In this document: piece by piece, positions 50,074 through 61,085 of the stretch
How the letters are laid out: every line of letters starts with the position of its first letter
Position numbering within the stretch: position 1 is the stretch's first letter
Assembly: GCA_000697665.1 (NCBI GenBank)
Contig: KL197730.1
Location: forward strand, 225,737 to 289,736
Length of the DNA stretch: 64,000 nt
From: Jaapia argillacea MUCL 33604
Lineage: Eukaryota > Basidiomycota > Agaricomycetes > Jaapiales > Jaapiaceae
Direction of reading: 5' to 3'
Translations under genes and position numbers: made by a program
The notes under the pieces: generated by a model
Database searches by the model: none
Told to the model about the DNA's origin: nothing
Seen by the model: the letters and a program-made list of their open reading frames with translations, nothing else

Positions 50074-51560
50074 ATGGTACGTGCGCAGTGTGAGCTGCCC
50101 AAACGATATCCGCGCTGACAGTGGTTACCAGCAATCAACAATCGCTGGAATATTCAGGTTCTTCCGCAAAGTCAACCACGTCAGCCCCAGCAAGCAAGAG
50201 GAGAAGCGAGATGAGTTGGTGGCCTTTGGTGCGTTCCCCGCCTAGTAGGGATGGACTAACGACTGACTATTGCCGTTATCCGTAACTAGACCAGAAATCA
50301 TCGTCGTCTCGTTTATCGCACTTGATTCGAGGATCAAGGTTATCTTGTGATATGTCGTACGATGACGATGCAACTATATGCACTCGACCCAACCCGCTTG
50401 CCGAGTTGCCAGATGAGGTTTTTGCCCTCATCTTCCGTCATCTACCAACCAAAGACCTGTCGCAACTTCTCTTCCTGAATCACTACCTCCACTGCATCGT
50501 CTTCCCAGCATTACTCTCACGCCATCACTTTACCCGGATCACCAGGATCCCTTCCTGTCCCTCCAGTGATGCAGACTCCAAAATCACTCACTGCCCCACA
50601 CACCTCAAATCCCCATGTCCACCAACTTCCCTCGAATCACATTTCCTCGAACTCTCATCTCCCCATCACTTCTCCTGCGTAAAGCTACTCCGACTCTCAC
50701 CTGCTTTCACCTCAGTCCGGTGGTTAGAATGTACTTTCAACGAGGATACCATCCGCCACCTTCCCGAAATCACTCGACTCGTAAACAAACTCTCACACGT
50801 TGGTTCCGTTACCCTCGACTTCGGGTTTGGATCCACCGTCAAGTCTGCCAAGCCTCGTCATCGTTCGAAACCAAAGAAACGAGTGACCGTTCAGTCACTC
50901 GGGGCTTTCCTAGACGCCTTGTCCGGGAAAGGATGCGAGACGTTGGAAGTCGGTAGATGGAGTCACGATCCTTTCGCCATTCACAGCGACTCCATCTCCG
51001 CGCCAGGATCACCTCCTCTCCGCCCATTAACAACCCTCAAGCAATTCAACATCCACCTCTCCTCATTACTCACCACACCTCTCGTCAATTGGACCATCGA
51101 TACCCTAAACTCTTCACCAATCTCATCCCTATCGATCCACTGCGATGATATCTTGACTTCGGTTTGGGTCTACATCCTACCGAGGTTATCGTTACCATCA
51201 CTTACGAGGTTGGCTATCGTGTCGAACACGTTGCCAAATGTGGAGTTTACGGAATTCTTGAGGAGACATGGGTTGATTAATGAGTTGGACGTTGTGAAGA
51301 CGGATGGTGTACTTCCTACCCGACCTTGCACATCGAGGATGTCGATCGATGGACGTTCGACGCCGTCGTTAATCCCAGACGAAGATCGCCTTCTCGTCCC
51401 ACCCAGGCATCGTTCTGCATCGGAGAGTTCATCAGCTGGGTCACTTTCGAGCGTCGATGAGTTTGGTTGTCTCGTTCCGGATTGGTTCGAGTACGAGAGT
51501 AGTGAGTATGATGTTGGTTCTGGCGCTTGTGGGAAGCGACCGTTGTCTGTGGTTAGTTGA
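50074..51560 (+). CDS. F-box protein with ATG-only first coding exon
   Basis: Exons: 50074-50076 (ATG alone), 50132-50228 and 50290-51560. The spliced start reads M, then QSTIAGIFRFFRKVNHVSP, and DQKSSSSRLSHLIRGS bridges the second junction. The F-box is clear: NPLAELPDEVFALIFRHLPT, then LLFLNHYLHCIVFPALLSRH. It would bind SKP1 and recruit targets to an SCF ligase. Leucine-rich segments follow (SVTLDFGFGS, TLEVGRWS, ISSLSIHCDD, SLTRLAIVSN) and a Ser-rich tail. About 455 residues. Without the tiny first exon, the next in-frame ATG would be inside exon 3 (50322 or so is not an ATG; MSYDDD is), losing the basic N-terminus, so the model is preferred but needs RNA support. Confidence 0.83.
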
Positions 51561-51820
51561 GGTGTGGTAGGCTTGGTTGATACGGACAATCTGGGACAAT
51601 GTTGGTGCGCTTTGAACACTTGTCGTGTATTGGATGGACAGTGTTATGTTTACGATCTAATATTCACCATTCCAACTTTCCTTTTTTTTCCCGTCGGATG
51701 TCAATGGGTTGCGACTCTGAGGATGGCGGCCAGAGCGGCACTACCCCCACCAAGTTGACATGGTCGTAGATGTAGATATGCGATTGCGACTCGTTGCAAT
51801 ATATCTCATACCCACAACGG

Positions 51821-51842
51821 ACACCCGCCAATTGGCGGGTGT
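51821..51842. repeat. Perfect 22-bp palindrome opening the U6-like array
   Basis: The sequence is its own reverse complement, centred on CCAATTGG between 51831 and 51832. The related CCGCCAGTTGGCGGGTG recurs near 52128, before the third unit, so the palindrome is part of the repeat. Confidence 0.9.
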
Positions 51843-52620
51843 CCTCCACGAGATATTATTCACGACTGTGTGTGTGACATGCGTAAAAATTGGGATGCTA
51901 CAGAGAAGCGACCCCATTGACCATCATAGCAATTTTTACATATGGCGGCTGTCCTGGACGAGACATTGTTCATGGCTATGTGTGTGACATGCGGGCAATT
52001 TGGGACGCTACAGAGATGCGACCCATCGACCATCGTAGCAATTTTTACGATGCAAAACCGTAGCATGCTGTGTCACGAACACCGAATGGTTGGACACGAA
52101 TTGACGGATGCTGAAATTGGGCGGACCCCCGCCAGTTGGCGGGTGAAAACTGGCGGGTGACCTGGACGAGATATCATTCTTGACTCTCGTGTGCGACATG
52201 CGTAAAAATTGGGACCCTACAGAGATGTGAACCATTGACCATGCTTACGATTTTTATGAGACAAGACCGTCGTATGTTGCATCCCGAAAGTAGGATACTG
52301 AAGGACTGGACCCTAGTTGACGGACGCTAAAATTGGGTCGATACAGGGTGCCGTTTCTTGTCCTAGCACGCCAATTACCGGCCATCGATCGAACTAAGTG
52401 GAAAGCAGGTGAGCGACGTCCAAGCGTGATACTGGAACCCGTGAAAGAGCATGGGAACTCACCTGAGCCATGTTTCGCAAACTTGGGATGATGCTGAGTT
52501 CGTGTGGCAACGCACCAATCATCCGAGTCTCAACCTTCAAATACCCGCTAGTCGAACGAAGCACGTGACTTCAATCGACATACGCAAAAATTGGGCTGAT
52601 ACAGAGTGGCCATTTTTTGA
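51841..52620 (+). repeat. Array of degenerate U6 snRNA-like units
   Basis: At least five segments share a core like nucleotides 15-50 of U6: TGACATGCGTAAAAATTGGG followed by ATGCTACAGAGAAG at 51875-51908, and variants at about 51985-52017, 52194-52225, 52320-52349 and 52575-52611. The real U6 gene at 53768 has TGACATACGTAAAAATTGGA then ACGATACAGAGAAG. The first three units are about 100-110 bp long and also share 'ctggacgaga' and 'tattcacgactgtg'-like lead-ins and 'accattgaccat' tails that U6 lacks. They keep the ACAGAGA box but lack the AGC triad and the internal stem-loop, so they cannot act as U6. Confidence 0.72.
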
Positions 52621-53735
52621 GTAGCGCGCCATTTTTCCGCCATCGCAAAGACTCCTTGGGAATGCGGGTGAATGATGTCGAAGTGTCCGAAATCTGAGTC
52701 ATCATTGGATCTCACCTGAGCCACTTGCCAGAAACTTGGGATGCTAGAGACCAGTTGATACAAGAATACTTACACCCAGTTGCTTTGACGTTGAATTGGA
52801 AGGTAAATGAGTCGCATCTAAAATGACCCATCTCTTGCCGCCGTGCAAAAATTAGCTGCTAAATTCGCCTTGATCGCAAAGTCAGCCAAGTAGTATGCCG
52901 AGGATGTGCGTATGGGAGACTCATTGATCACGGACATGACATTAGCATAGGAAGCGGGGGAAACGAGGGTTGACGAAGTTAGCAATCAAGACAACGGTGG
53001 TTTCAAGGCGCATCTTGTAGGAATCGGGATCAGGCGGCGATGAGCGCGCTCATCAGCACGAAATACAAACGTAGAGCACCTACTTGCGGGGAACCCAAGA
53101 GAAGAGGAATGCAATCGGATTGTCTCAAGCAGGAGGCGAAGTTAGGTCATCGAAGAGGTTGTTAGACTTCCAGCTCGTCCACATGGATTCGGCCAGAATC
53201 CAGATTGACCACGTCATGGCCACATTCCACGGCGACATCGTACCCCGAAGTCTTGGAAATGTGTACACGAGAAGGTAACACAGATAGTAGAAACATGGAG
53301 GTACATAACGTAGCCCTCCAAGATACGACTGGAGATTCGTCGAGAGATTCGAGGATGATTGTTCACATCGGAGCTGGTGACACCGCCTTATCCGTGATGG
53401 GATTTAGACGATAAAAAAATTTGTTTGGGGAGTTGGCAGGCAGGGATTTCGGAACTTTGTGGAGGATGCACATACAGAGCGGACGTTGGCAGAGAAAGTC
53501 GGGACGTGGACCTGCGACCTTGTCCTTCGGTTGACGGAAAAAGCTAGACAAGACGATACAACCCATCCATTGTGGAATACAGTAGAATCCAGCCTTTCAA
53601 AGGGTAGAATCAGGGCATAACAAAGATTCTAGAGATGGTAGACACCAAAGCAAGCGATGACTGCGAACAAGTCCACGAAACGCCGGAAAGTGCCGGATGG
53701 CCTCCCCCCGCGACTCCAGCAATACTCGCTCGTTC
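52621..53735. other. Spacer between the U6-like array and the U6 gene
   Basis: No gene recognised. Short frames only. One more weak U6-like trace ('cttgggatgctagaga') near 52735. Confidence 0.4.
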
Positions 53736-53756
53736 GTTCGAGTCCCCGCTATATTT
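53736..53756 (+). promoter_or_regulatory. Candidate U6 promoter elements
   Basis: A TATATTT box at 53750-53756 lies about 18 bp before the U6 5' end (slightly closer than the usual 25-30 bp). Just upstream, GTTCGAGTCC at 53736-53745 fits a Pol III B-box (GTTCGANTCC). In yeasts the U6 B-box lies downstream or in an intron, so an upstream copy may be chance. Confidence 0.45.
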
Positions 53757-53767
53757 CCTACTACTTA

Positions 53768-53792
53768 TGTCCCCTTCGGGGTGACATACGTA

Positions 53793-53823
<31 letters not shown>

Positions 53824-53893
53824 GGCCCCTGCACAAGGATGACACGCTTCTCCAGAGTGGAAGACCTACGGGTCTCAATATTTATGCATTTTT
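53768..53893 (+). ncRNA. U6 spliceosomal snRNA
   Basis: U6 forms part of the spliceosome active site. Visible in order: a 5' stem-loop (TGTCCCCTTCGGGGTGACA), AAAAATTGGAACGAT, the invariant ACAGAGAAGATTAGCATGG with the ACAGAGA box (53807-53813) that pairs with the 5' splice site and the AGC catalytic triad, and the internal stem-loop CCCCTGCACAAGGATGACACGC. The 3' part has a hairpin (GACC TACG GGTC), and T5 at 53889-53893 is the likely Pol III end. There is no intron in the catalytic core. 5' and 3' ends are estimated from U6 of other eukaryotes. Confidence 0.93.
53889..53893 (+). terminator. Pol III T-run terminator of U6
   Basis: First run of five T after the U6 core (gcaTTTTTc). A shorter TATTT occurs just before it. 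Confidence 0.6.
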
Positions 53894-54098
53894 CATTGAT
53901 TTTCATCATTTTAGCTTCTTTTGTAGGACAGGAATAGCATTGCCACATGTTGATGTGTATTGATTTGAGTTTGCAAACTTGTTACAACTCAATTTTGAGA
54001 GTTGCACCAACCTGAGTTGAAGAGTCAGCTTGATTTGCCACGCATTCTTGGCTCGACTGTGCCAACCAATCAAATTAATGTATTAAACAACTTGTAAA

Positions 54099-57000
54099 TT
54101 AGTCTGCATTGTCTGCCTCCATCCCGCTTTGCAGAAGATCATTGAGTTCAGCAAGTTTGCCTGCATCAAGAAGCTCGCAGATGGCAGCCAAAGTTAGTTT
54201 ACCCTCTGTAGCATAGTCATCTGGGTTCGCAATCCAATCTGATGTGAAATCAAGCCGTTCCCATTTGTACAGGAACTTAAGAATCTGAAGGACTTCAAGA
54301 AGGGCCAGATTGAGTTTGTTTCGCCACACAGTTGTTGTCTCCTTTGCAGACAAGAATATTCGCTTGCAAGGAACAGCTAATGCCTGAACAGGCAGGACAT
54401 CAAGGGCCACTTGATACAGAAGTGGGTAGACAAATACTTTGCTCTGCGAGAAGTGATCAGTAATTCAAGATTGAAATGTTCACGGAATTTTGCTTACCTC
54501 CCAAAATTTCACAAGTGAAATGTCTTGCTCTGCTCCTTGCAAGGTTCCATGTTCCAGGTAATGCCTGAGCTCCTCGTCTGTGACTCTCAGGTCACTCACC
54601 AACTCCTCCACTCCCTGTACTGCTTTTCTTCGTCTGTCATTTCATGTGGCATGGACACAGGAGAAGGGTCACAAGCAGGGGTACTCAAACAACTGGATGG
54701 AGCAGTGGTGACAGAGGAGGAGTGGCGCTGAACATGGAGGAGGCCATCCAAATGATCTGATCCATGGGCTTGGGCATGTGAGGCATAATCAACAACATTA
54801 AAAATTGGCACTGTATTTTTGCAACTTAGAAGGGCCAGAGCAGTTAATGACATCCTCTTTTCACACTGATAGGATAGCATCTATTTCAGATGAGATCTGA
54901 GTCATTAACATACCAGGACCTCAGAACAAGAGATAATTACTCACTGCCTCTCATATCCATTCCTTGGCTTGAACTGCAACTTCTTCAAAACCCATTCCAT
55001 CTTGTAACTGGGGTTGATCACTGATGTATAACAGTCAGATGAAGTGAGAACCAGAGCTGTTAGACAAAGTACTTACACATTGCAAGGGCATTAATTCAAG
55101 AACAGCGATCTTTTGCCATGTATTCCTCAAGCTTTGCAATACCCACCCCAATATAATGTGCCAACTCAGGAATCAATTTTTGAAACTGCCTCCAGGTGAC
55201 AATCAACTGTTCATATACTGGCAGTGCTTGAGATGCTGTTGATGAGTGATTGCCAGATAAAAGTTCTTGAGTAGTGTGGGGAACTTTGAGAACCTGATGT
55301 ATGTCTTGGAGGACACCATGAGTAGTATCAGAGATACAATGTTCAACAAGCTCTTCACGCCATGGATGTGCACAAAAGAGATCAATTCCCCAGAGAAACT
55401 CATCAGAGGTTAAATACCGAACCAGAAGTGAGCGAGACTAACCAGCAAAAGATAAAGGTACCTTCCCATCATCTGAAAAGTTGAAGACCATCATGTGTTG
55501 ACATCATGAAGGAGCTGTAAGGGCTGGATGAAGTTGACTTTGTCAGGCCATGTTTTCTCAGAAGTCTTGTTACCCTTGATAATGACATCTCTTAGGTCAT
55601 GTTGACATTGACTAGACTTGCATAGATGATAGCACTCCGACTGCCATGTGAATGCCTCCAATTGGGTCCATTGATAGTGCATCAGCATATTCCTGAATCT
55701 TGGCACAGCATACAGGATCGCTGTTCATTTCCAAGAGATGGAGAACTGGGTCAATTGGGTTTGTTTTAAGCTCTTCAACTTGAAGAACATGCTTTACAGC
55801 GATGTTCACCACGTGAGGGAAACATCTGACAATAGATGTAATCAGTTGCAAACAAAAGGACAAAAGAAGGGTGTTGACTTGCCTGATACAGTTGCCATCA
55901 CAATTGAAAGGAATGTTTTCTACCCAAAAGAGCTCTTCAAGCCTTGCCACCATGGCATTGCAATTTGAAGCATTGTCCATTGTGATGTGACCCATCTTGA
56001 ATGTCAAGGAACTTGTTATCCAAGGAAAACCAGTGTAAAATGTGATTCATACCTTATGCAGTATCTGTTAAGATTGTTACTTCAACAAAGTATACGATGA
56101 AAGACTTGATACTTCTCTGATGTTATCTAGGCTACAGCCCCAGAAGTAGAATGATGAGAGGATGAGAAACTATCAGAGGTTTCCAGATGAACAATCAGAC
56201 AGAGATCAAGTTGGGACAATGCGAATAAAGATAACGATCTATATTGACAAAGTGAACAAGATGGGGAATACTAGTGAATACAGGGAAGTATTTATACTAA
56301 AGTGAAGCACAGTCCATAGTAAGCACAGTCTGTAGTCTGTAGTCAAGATGAATAAGAATGAGTCAAAGTGAGTCAGAAAGATAGGGGTCCGTAGTGAGGG
56401 GTCAGGAGTCTGTAGTTGATGGTCTGGATCTGTGAGTCAGGGACATAGGGGTCTGTAGTCCATGGTCTGGATCATACTGAAAGGTAGGATGTCGATGTAG
56501 TGTGTAGGTTGGAATGATGAAGGTTGAGTGGGGATGAGTGACAATGCACTAGAGGTCGGATGTGCAGGAGTGAGGATATATTGTAGGGATGTCGAAGGGA
56601 TGTGTACCTGTCCCTTGTGTTCATGAGGAATATGATTGTAGTGCTTGATAATCCCATATATGGGAGGATCAGATATCCATGAGGATTGTTGAATAACAAG
56701 AAAAATGAAAATAGGCATAGCACAGTGTGATTCTTAACAGTATCCCATGTGTCCTGAGAATCTCAAAGAAGACCTTGGCCAAGTGCTTACCACTGTTCTC
56801 ACCCCTGATTTCACAAAAAGCAATAAGGTTGGAGATAATTTGGAGGTTCTCATCCTTAAAGCAAAATGGTGTGTCGCACCCCCAAAAGCATCAAGATTGC
56901 AGTTAGTCCACAAATCAAAAGTATAACAGTGACGGCCAGGCGAATGCTTTGATTTCTCCATCATTGCATAATGGTCCTTCTGATACTGCTCAAAAATCTT

Positions 57001-57641
57001 CATCGTGAGTTGAGTGCAGTGGGGTATTGTGCTGTTATTAAAGTTGTCAAGATTTTGGCCCAAGTACAGAAGTAAGTTGGGGAATTCAGGACATTCAGCA
57101 ACATTGATAGACTTGTAAGAAGGGTTAACATCACGATGGGAAGACAGAAGATCATTTACACATACCTGATCATCTGCCACGACCCACTGAATCAAACATG
57201 TAAGAAAGCCTTCTTGTGTGAAGGGCTCACATTCTGTCACAGGCTTCACCATTGCCCCTGCCCCACCACCTGGCCGAAGACCCCTCAAGATGTGTAACGA
57301 GGTTATATGTATTGAGATGTGACTTTGTAAGATGGGTGTGTAGGGTTGAGGTCATTCCATTACAAACTTTCCAAACCTTCCACTCCCTGAGACCAATGAA
57401 GTACAAGTTAGAAACTGAAGATCAAAACAAGAGAGTCCACATACTTGCACAACTTGCACCCAACATAGGGTGACTTTGGTTGACTTTTCAATATGGGCTC
57501 CTCCTTTGGTGAAGAGCTCTCTGAGTCATCACAACATGGTTCTACATCACTATTGAGAGCTTGCATGAAGTGCCATACATCAGTGGTGTGGGGTACTTGG
57601 GGTGCATAAGTTCTGAGTGAGGAGTAGTTGTTTGTCTTCAA
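54099..57641 (-). mobile_element. hAT-family DNA transposon, transposase remnant
   Basis: Minus-strand exons read an N-terminal zinc-finger-like region (TTDVWHFMQALNSD, then PKSPYVGCKLC), FPNLLLYLGQNLDNF, an RNase H-fold part (HCYTFDLWTNCNLDAFGG; MGHITMDNASNCNAMVARL; PLQLLHDVNT) and the C-terminal dimerisation domain (VLPVQALAVPCKRIFLSAKE, then LALLEVLQILKFLYKWERLD). This order is typical of hAT transposases. The copy is dead: reading frames are broken at several places, and a solo LTR (56066-56739) interrupts the RNase H region. CpG is scarce, suggesting methylation-driven decay. Terminal inverted repeats and target duplication were looked for and not found with confidence, so element edges are unknown beyond the coding part. 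Confidence 0.85.
56066..56739. mobile_element. Solo LTR of an LTR retrotransposon
   Basis: A 674-bp segment with the terminal pattern TGTTAAGA ... TCTTAACA, flanked by a 5-bp direct repeat GTATC (56061-56065 and 56740-56744). It lies inside the hAT transposase sequence, so it is younger than that element. No internal retrotransposon region remains, as expected after recombination between two LTRs. The family cannot be named from an LTR alone. Confidence 0.87.
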
Positions 57642-58771
57642 TGGAAATTGAAGAATGGGAGGGATCAGTGTTTCGGGATGTGGGAATGTGTAGGACAGAC
57701 TTGGTAAGGTCCAATAAGTGACGTGTCCAGTAAATGGAACACGAGAAACTCAACTCGACACAGCAGTAGTGGAGGAGCAATCCCGAGAGGATGATGCACT
57801 TGAGCGAGTACTTGTGTGTGTGTCCGAAACGTCGGGAATCGGGTCAGACTACTCGGAAATCTAAGGATGCGATACAATGAATATAACTGTAGGATGTGTG
57901 ACGGAAACAAACAAAAATGATAGAAAATGAAGAGATCTGAATTGAAATGAACTAAAACTAAGACGTCAGAATAGAAACAAAAGGGGAATACAAATCAGAA
58001 CAAAAAAGAATTCGATCAGATTGAAAGAAAGCATCGAGATAGAACATGAAAGTCAGGAAACATCAACACAAGTTGAAAGTAAGAAAAGTCAGAAATCCCG
58101 AAAACAAAGAAGTCCGAAGCTTGAGACAGTTAGAATCCAAGGGAACACTAGAGAGCGACACAAATGCAAGCTTAGAATGAGAGTGCGAGGGTGAACGACA
58201 TCTGAGAGCAACTCAAGACAAGAGAGATCACGAAAGGTTGGTATTGGGAAAGTAGCTACAGACAAGTTTTTATACCTAAGTACACGAGGTAGCTACAAAA
58301 GAGGATAGGACAAAGGGAAGGGTGAATTTGGGACAACATGAGGGTGATTCAAGTGAGAGAGTGCACAACAAAAGAGGGGGACAAGTTGAAAGTCAAGTAA
58401 CTGAGGTAAAACACACTGAGTATCCTTGGAAGCAGGTGAAGTCCTAGTGAAGGCATATCGGACCAAAAGGGGAAGTGCACAGAAGCCTCGGAAGGAGCAG
58501 GATCTGCAGTAGTCAATCTTGGGAACCTAAAGTGAGTGTCTTCCTGATTGAGGACTCAGTCTTAGAGCACAGACATGAGGTGGAGAAGTTGAGAAGTGAT
58601 GGGTGTGGAGACTGATGTAAGTGTTTTGTAAATCCCTGAGTATCAGACCATTGGAACGTGTTGTGGCAGTGTATCGGGACTTGGAACATCGAGATAAAGA
58701 GCTTCCTGATAAGATTGTTGAGGTCCCATAGGCATGCAAGGTCGTAAGTCCGGAATGGTGAAGAGGGAGCT
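57642..58771. other. CpG-retaining stretch without recognised gene
   Basis: Unlike its flanks it keeps CpG dinucleotides and is rich in short A-tracts (about 57900-58130). No coding motif. Probably a later insertion or the upstream part of the repeat family seen at 58.8-59.6 kb. Confidence 0.35.
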
Positions 58772-59070
58772 TTGAGTCGTATTCCGATGTTTCGGACTCC
58801 TAGGAACATGTGCATTGGGTGTATCAGAGTCGTATCGTCAGGTCAAATACGGTTCTAATCATAGAACATCGGAATTCCTGATACTGAGTGACGAAGAGAT
58901 GAAATCATAGACAACTTGTCTTGAGTTGTATTCCGATGTTTCGGACTCCTAGAATCGTTGGCATCGGGTACATCGGAGTTGTATCGTCGGGTCAAATACG
59001 GTCCTGATTGTAGAACATTGGAATTCCCGATACTGAGCGATGTGGAGGCAAAATAGTGGACATCCGGTCT
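58772..59070. repeat. Two tandem copies of a 149-bp repeat
   Basis: 58772-58920 and 58921-59070 start with TTGAGTCGTATTCCGATG and TTGAGTTGTATTCCGATG and stay alignable to the end ('tactgagtgacg' versus 'tactgagcgatg'). CpGs are mostly kept. Confidence 0.88.
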
Positions 59071-61085
59071 CAGGAGCAATCTCTGAGTTGGAGCAGATAG
59101 GAAATTCCGACATCACCTGGGATACAATCGATTCGGTAGGAAGATTGGGCGTGCCTTCGGACGATTGCATATTTCCGAGTTCAGAATGACGAGGAAGGAA
59201 ATTACTGATAGTCAAGTTTCGTTTGAGATGGGACTGAGCATCATGTGCTTGTCAGGAGTAAGGGAATAGAATGTAGAGTCCGAAATTGTATGAAACTATT
59301 GGATTTGAACAGCTGTGAGGAGAGGGGATGTTGTATGCTCGATTCAATGGAGTTATGGTCGAAATGCTATAACAGTGCGATTCCATGTGTAGGTGGATTG
59401 GGTTCCCCACAACAGCTGTGTTTGCTCGAGGGCCATCACAAAGTGGTCAAAGAGATGGACAGGCAGCTAGTGCAGTGTGAGTCACTGCAACAAGAGTTGT
59501 TGATGTTTGAGATAAAGTCGAGGAGTCATCAGGTGCAATAGAGGGCCCCATGCCACAAACAGTAGCCGTTTGGATGGACATCGGAAGGTTTCCTGTTGCC
59601 AAAGTGGTCTGAGTCATACGAGGGTTTTTCAGTGCACAGGGAGCTGCAGCACCAGGTCCAGCCTTTTGTTTTGAAGGTCTCTTGGTGGGCTCAGTGGAAA
59701 TAGCCTGAGGAGGCTGCTGGGTACTAGTTTGGTATGCATGCAAAGGAGCCAGGGGGTAGGGCTGGTAAGCATATTGCTGAGGGGGGATCTGCTGTGTATA
59801 TGAGTAGGGAAAAATTGAATGCTGATGGGATGACTGTGAATAAACTTGTTGCTGAGAAGGGATGCCATGGTTGTGAAGATATGGAAAGTGAGAGTTGGAG
59901 GAGGGGACAGGATCAGTGAGCAGGAAAGTTGCCTTGGCGTAGCCAGGGGTAAACAGAGGTGGCTTGGTGTGTTGGGGTGTTGTTTGGAGAGTGTTGGAAT
60001 GTGGTACATAAGTAGGATATGTGTTAGAATTCTCATTGAACATTGTCAGGGAGAAGGTGGTTGGAATATTGTGGTGATGCTGCTTACTCCACAGAATTCC
60101 TCTTAAATCTGAAGAAATTTGACATTGTTCAAAATAACTTGTACAATACACATTAATGCCATCCCCAGCGACCGATGAAAAGTGTAGGCGATACATTGAA
60201 GTCGTGGCGGATCTACTGCTGAAGCACCGCCATCCATCAGAAAGTCATTCAGTGTGATGCAGCTCGGGGAGGCTGTTGAGAGGGGAGTAGGTCCAAAGAT
60301 GTTTATATTGGTTATGCCAGACCAGGAGCATGCGGCAGCAGGAGGAGACAACAGGAAGTATTTCACAGTGAGTCTCACCCTTAGATAATCATTTGCAATA
60401 ACATGCAGCTTCTATTTTGGGAACTGCCTGAGAAAATGTCTCTAACTCATTTTTGATTTTGACTTGGTTCAGATTCATTCTTCAAGTTGTGTCGATTTGG
60501 GTAACTCAGTCTGTTGATTCGAACTCAGATCAATGGCAACACTAGACAGGGACTTCTGAGTCTCTTCCTTCAGGCTCCCCAGTTATTAATAGTCCTTCTT
60601 CTCCTGCCATGTCCTCTGCTGCAATCCCCCATGCTGTCACACTGTGGAGAGTCCATTCTCCCTACACACAGATTCACACAGTTCCACAATTTCAACCATA
60701 TCTCCACCAAATCAAATATACAGCAGTCCCCTCTCCTTACATCCGTTTGAACTCACTATTTTCATACAATTTGGACTCTGCATCCTATTCCCTCACTCCT
60801 GACAAGCACAGAAAGCTTAGTTCCATCTCAAATGAAACTCAACATTCAGTAATTTGCTTCCTCATCATCCCAAACTTGGAAACATGAAATTGTTCAAACA
60901 CACACTCATTCTACTCCTTAGAACAATCACATTCCATATCATGCCTAAGTTTTCTATCCACTCATACTCTGGGATTCAACCCAAGGCCTGTAGTCCACTG
61001 TTTGGCCTCCACATCACTCAGCTTTGGGAAATCTCCTATTATTGGATCAGGACTATATTTGATATGACAAGACAATTCTGATGCA
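58965..61085. repeat. Imperfect inverted repeat around a Pro/Gln-rich frame
   Basis: The arm 58965-59560 read in reverse complement aligns with 60530-61085, for example 'ttacatacaatttcggactc'-type sequence against 'catacaatttggactctg', 'ctcctgacaagcaca' in both, and 'gcctccacatc[ga]ctcag' in both. Identity is roughly 70% by eye. The right arm has almost no CpG where the left arm has many; most differences are CG to TG or CA. Spacer about 1 kb. Mobile-element family not identified. Confidence 0.75.
59447..60196 (-). other. Open frame for a Pro/Gln/Tyr-rich peptide in the repeat block
   Basis: A 249-codon frame with QQQVYSQSSHQHSIF, QQIPPQQYAYQPYPLAPLHA and basic KRPSKQKAGPG stretches. No known domain. 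It lies between and partly within the inverted arms, so it is more likely part of a mobile element than a host gene. It starts on an ATG but is open for some distance upstream in other exons-like frames (to about 60378). Confidence 0.4.

Noticed and set aside
53700-53760. Possible tRNA just before U6
   Set aside because: GTTCGAGTCC resembles a B-box/T-loop, but no acceptor stem, A-box or anticodon arm can be drawn around it.
56437-56723. Two 80-90 codon frames
   Set aside because: They lie within the solo LTR and are chance frames.
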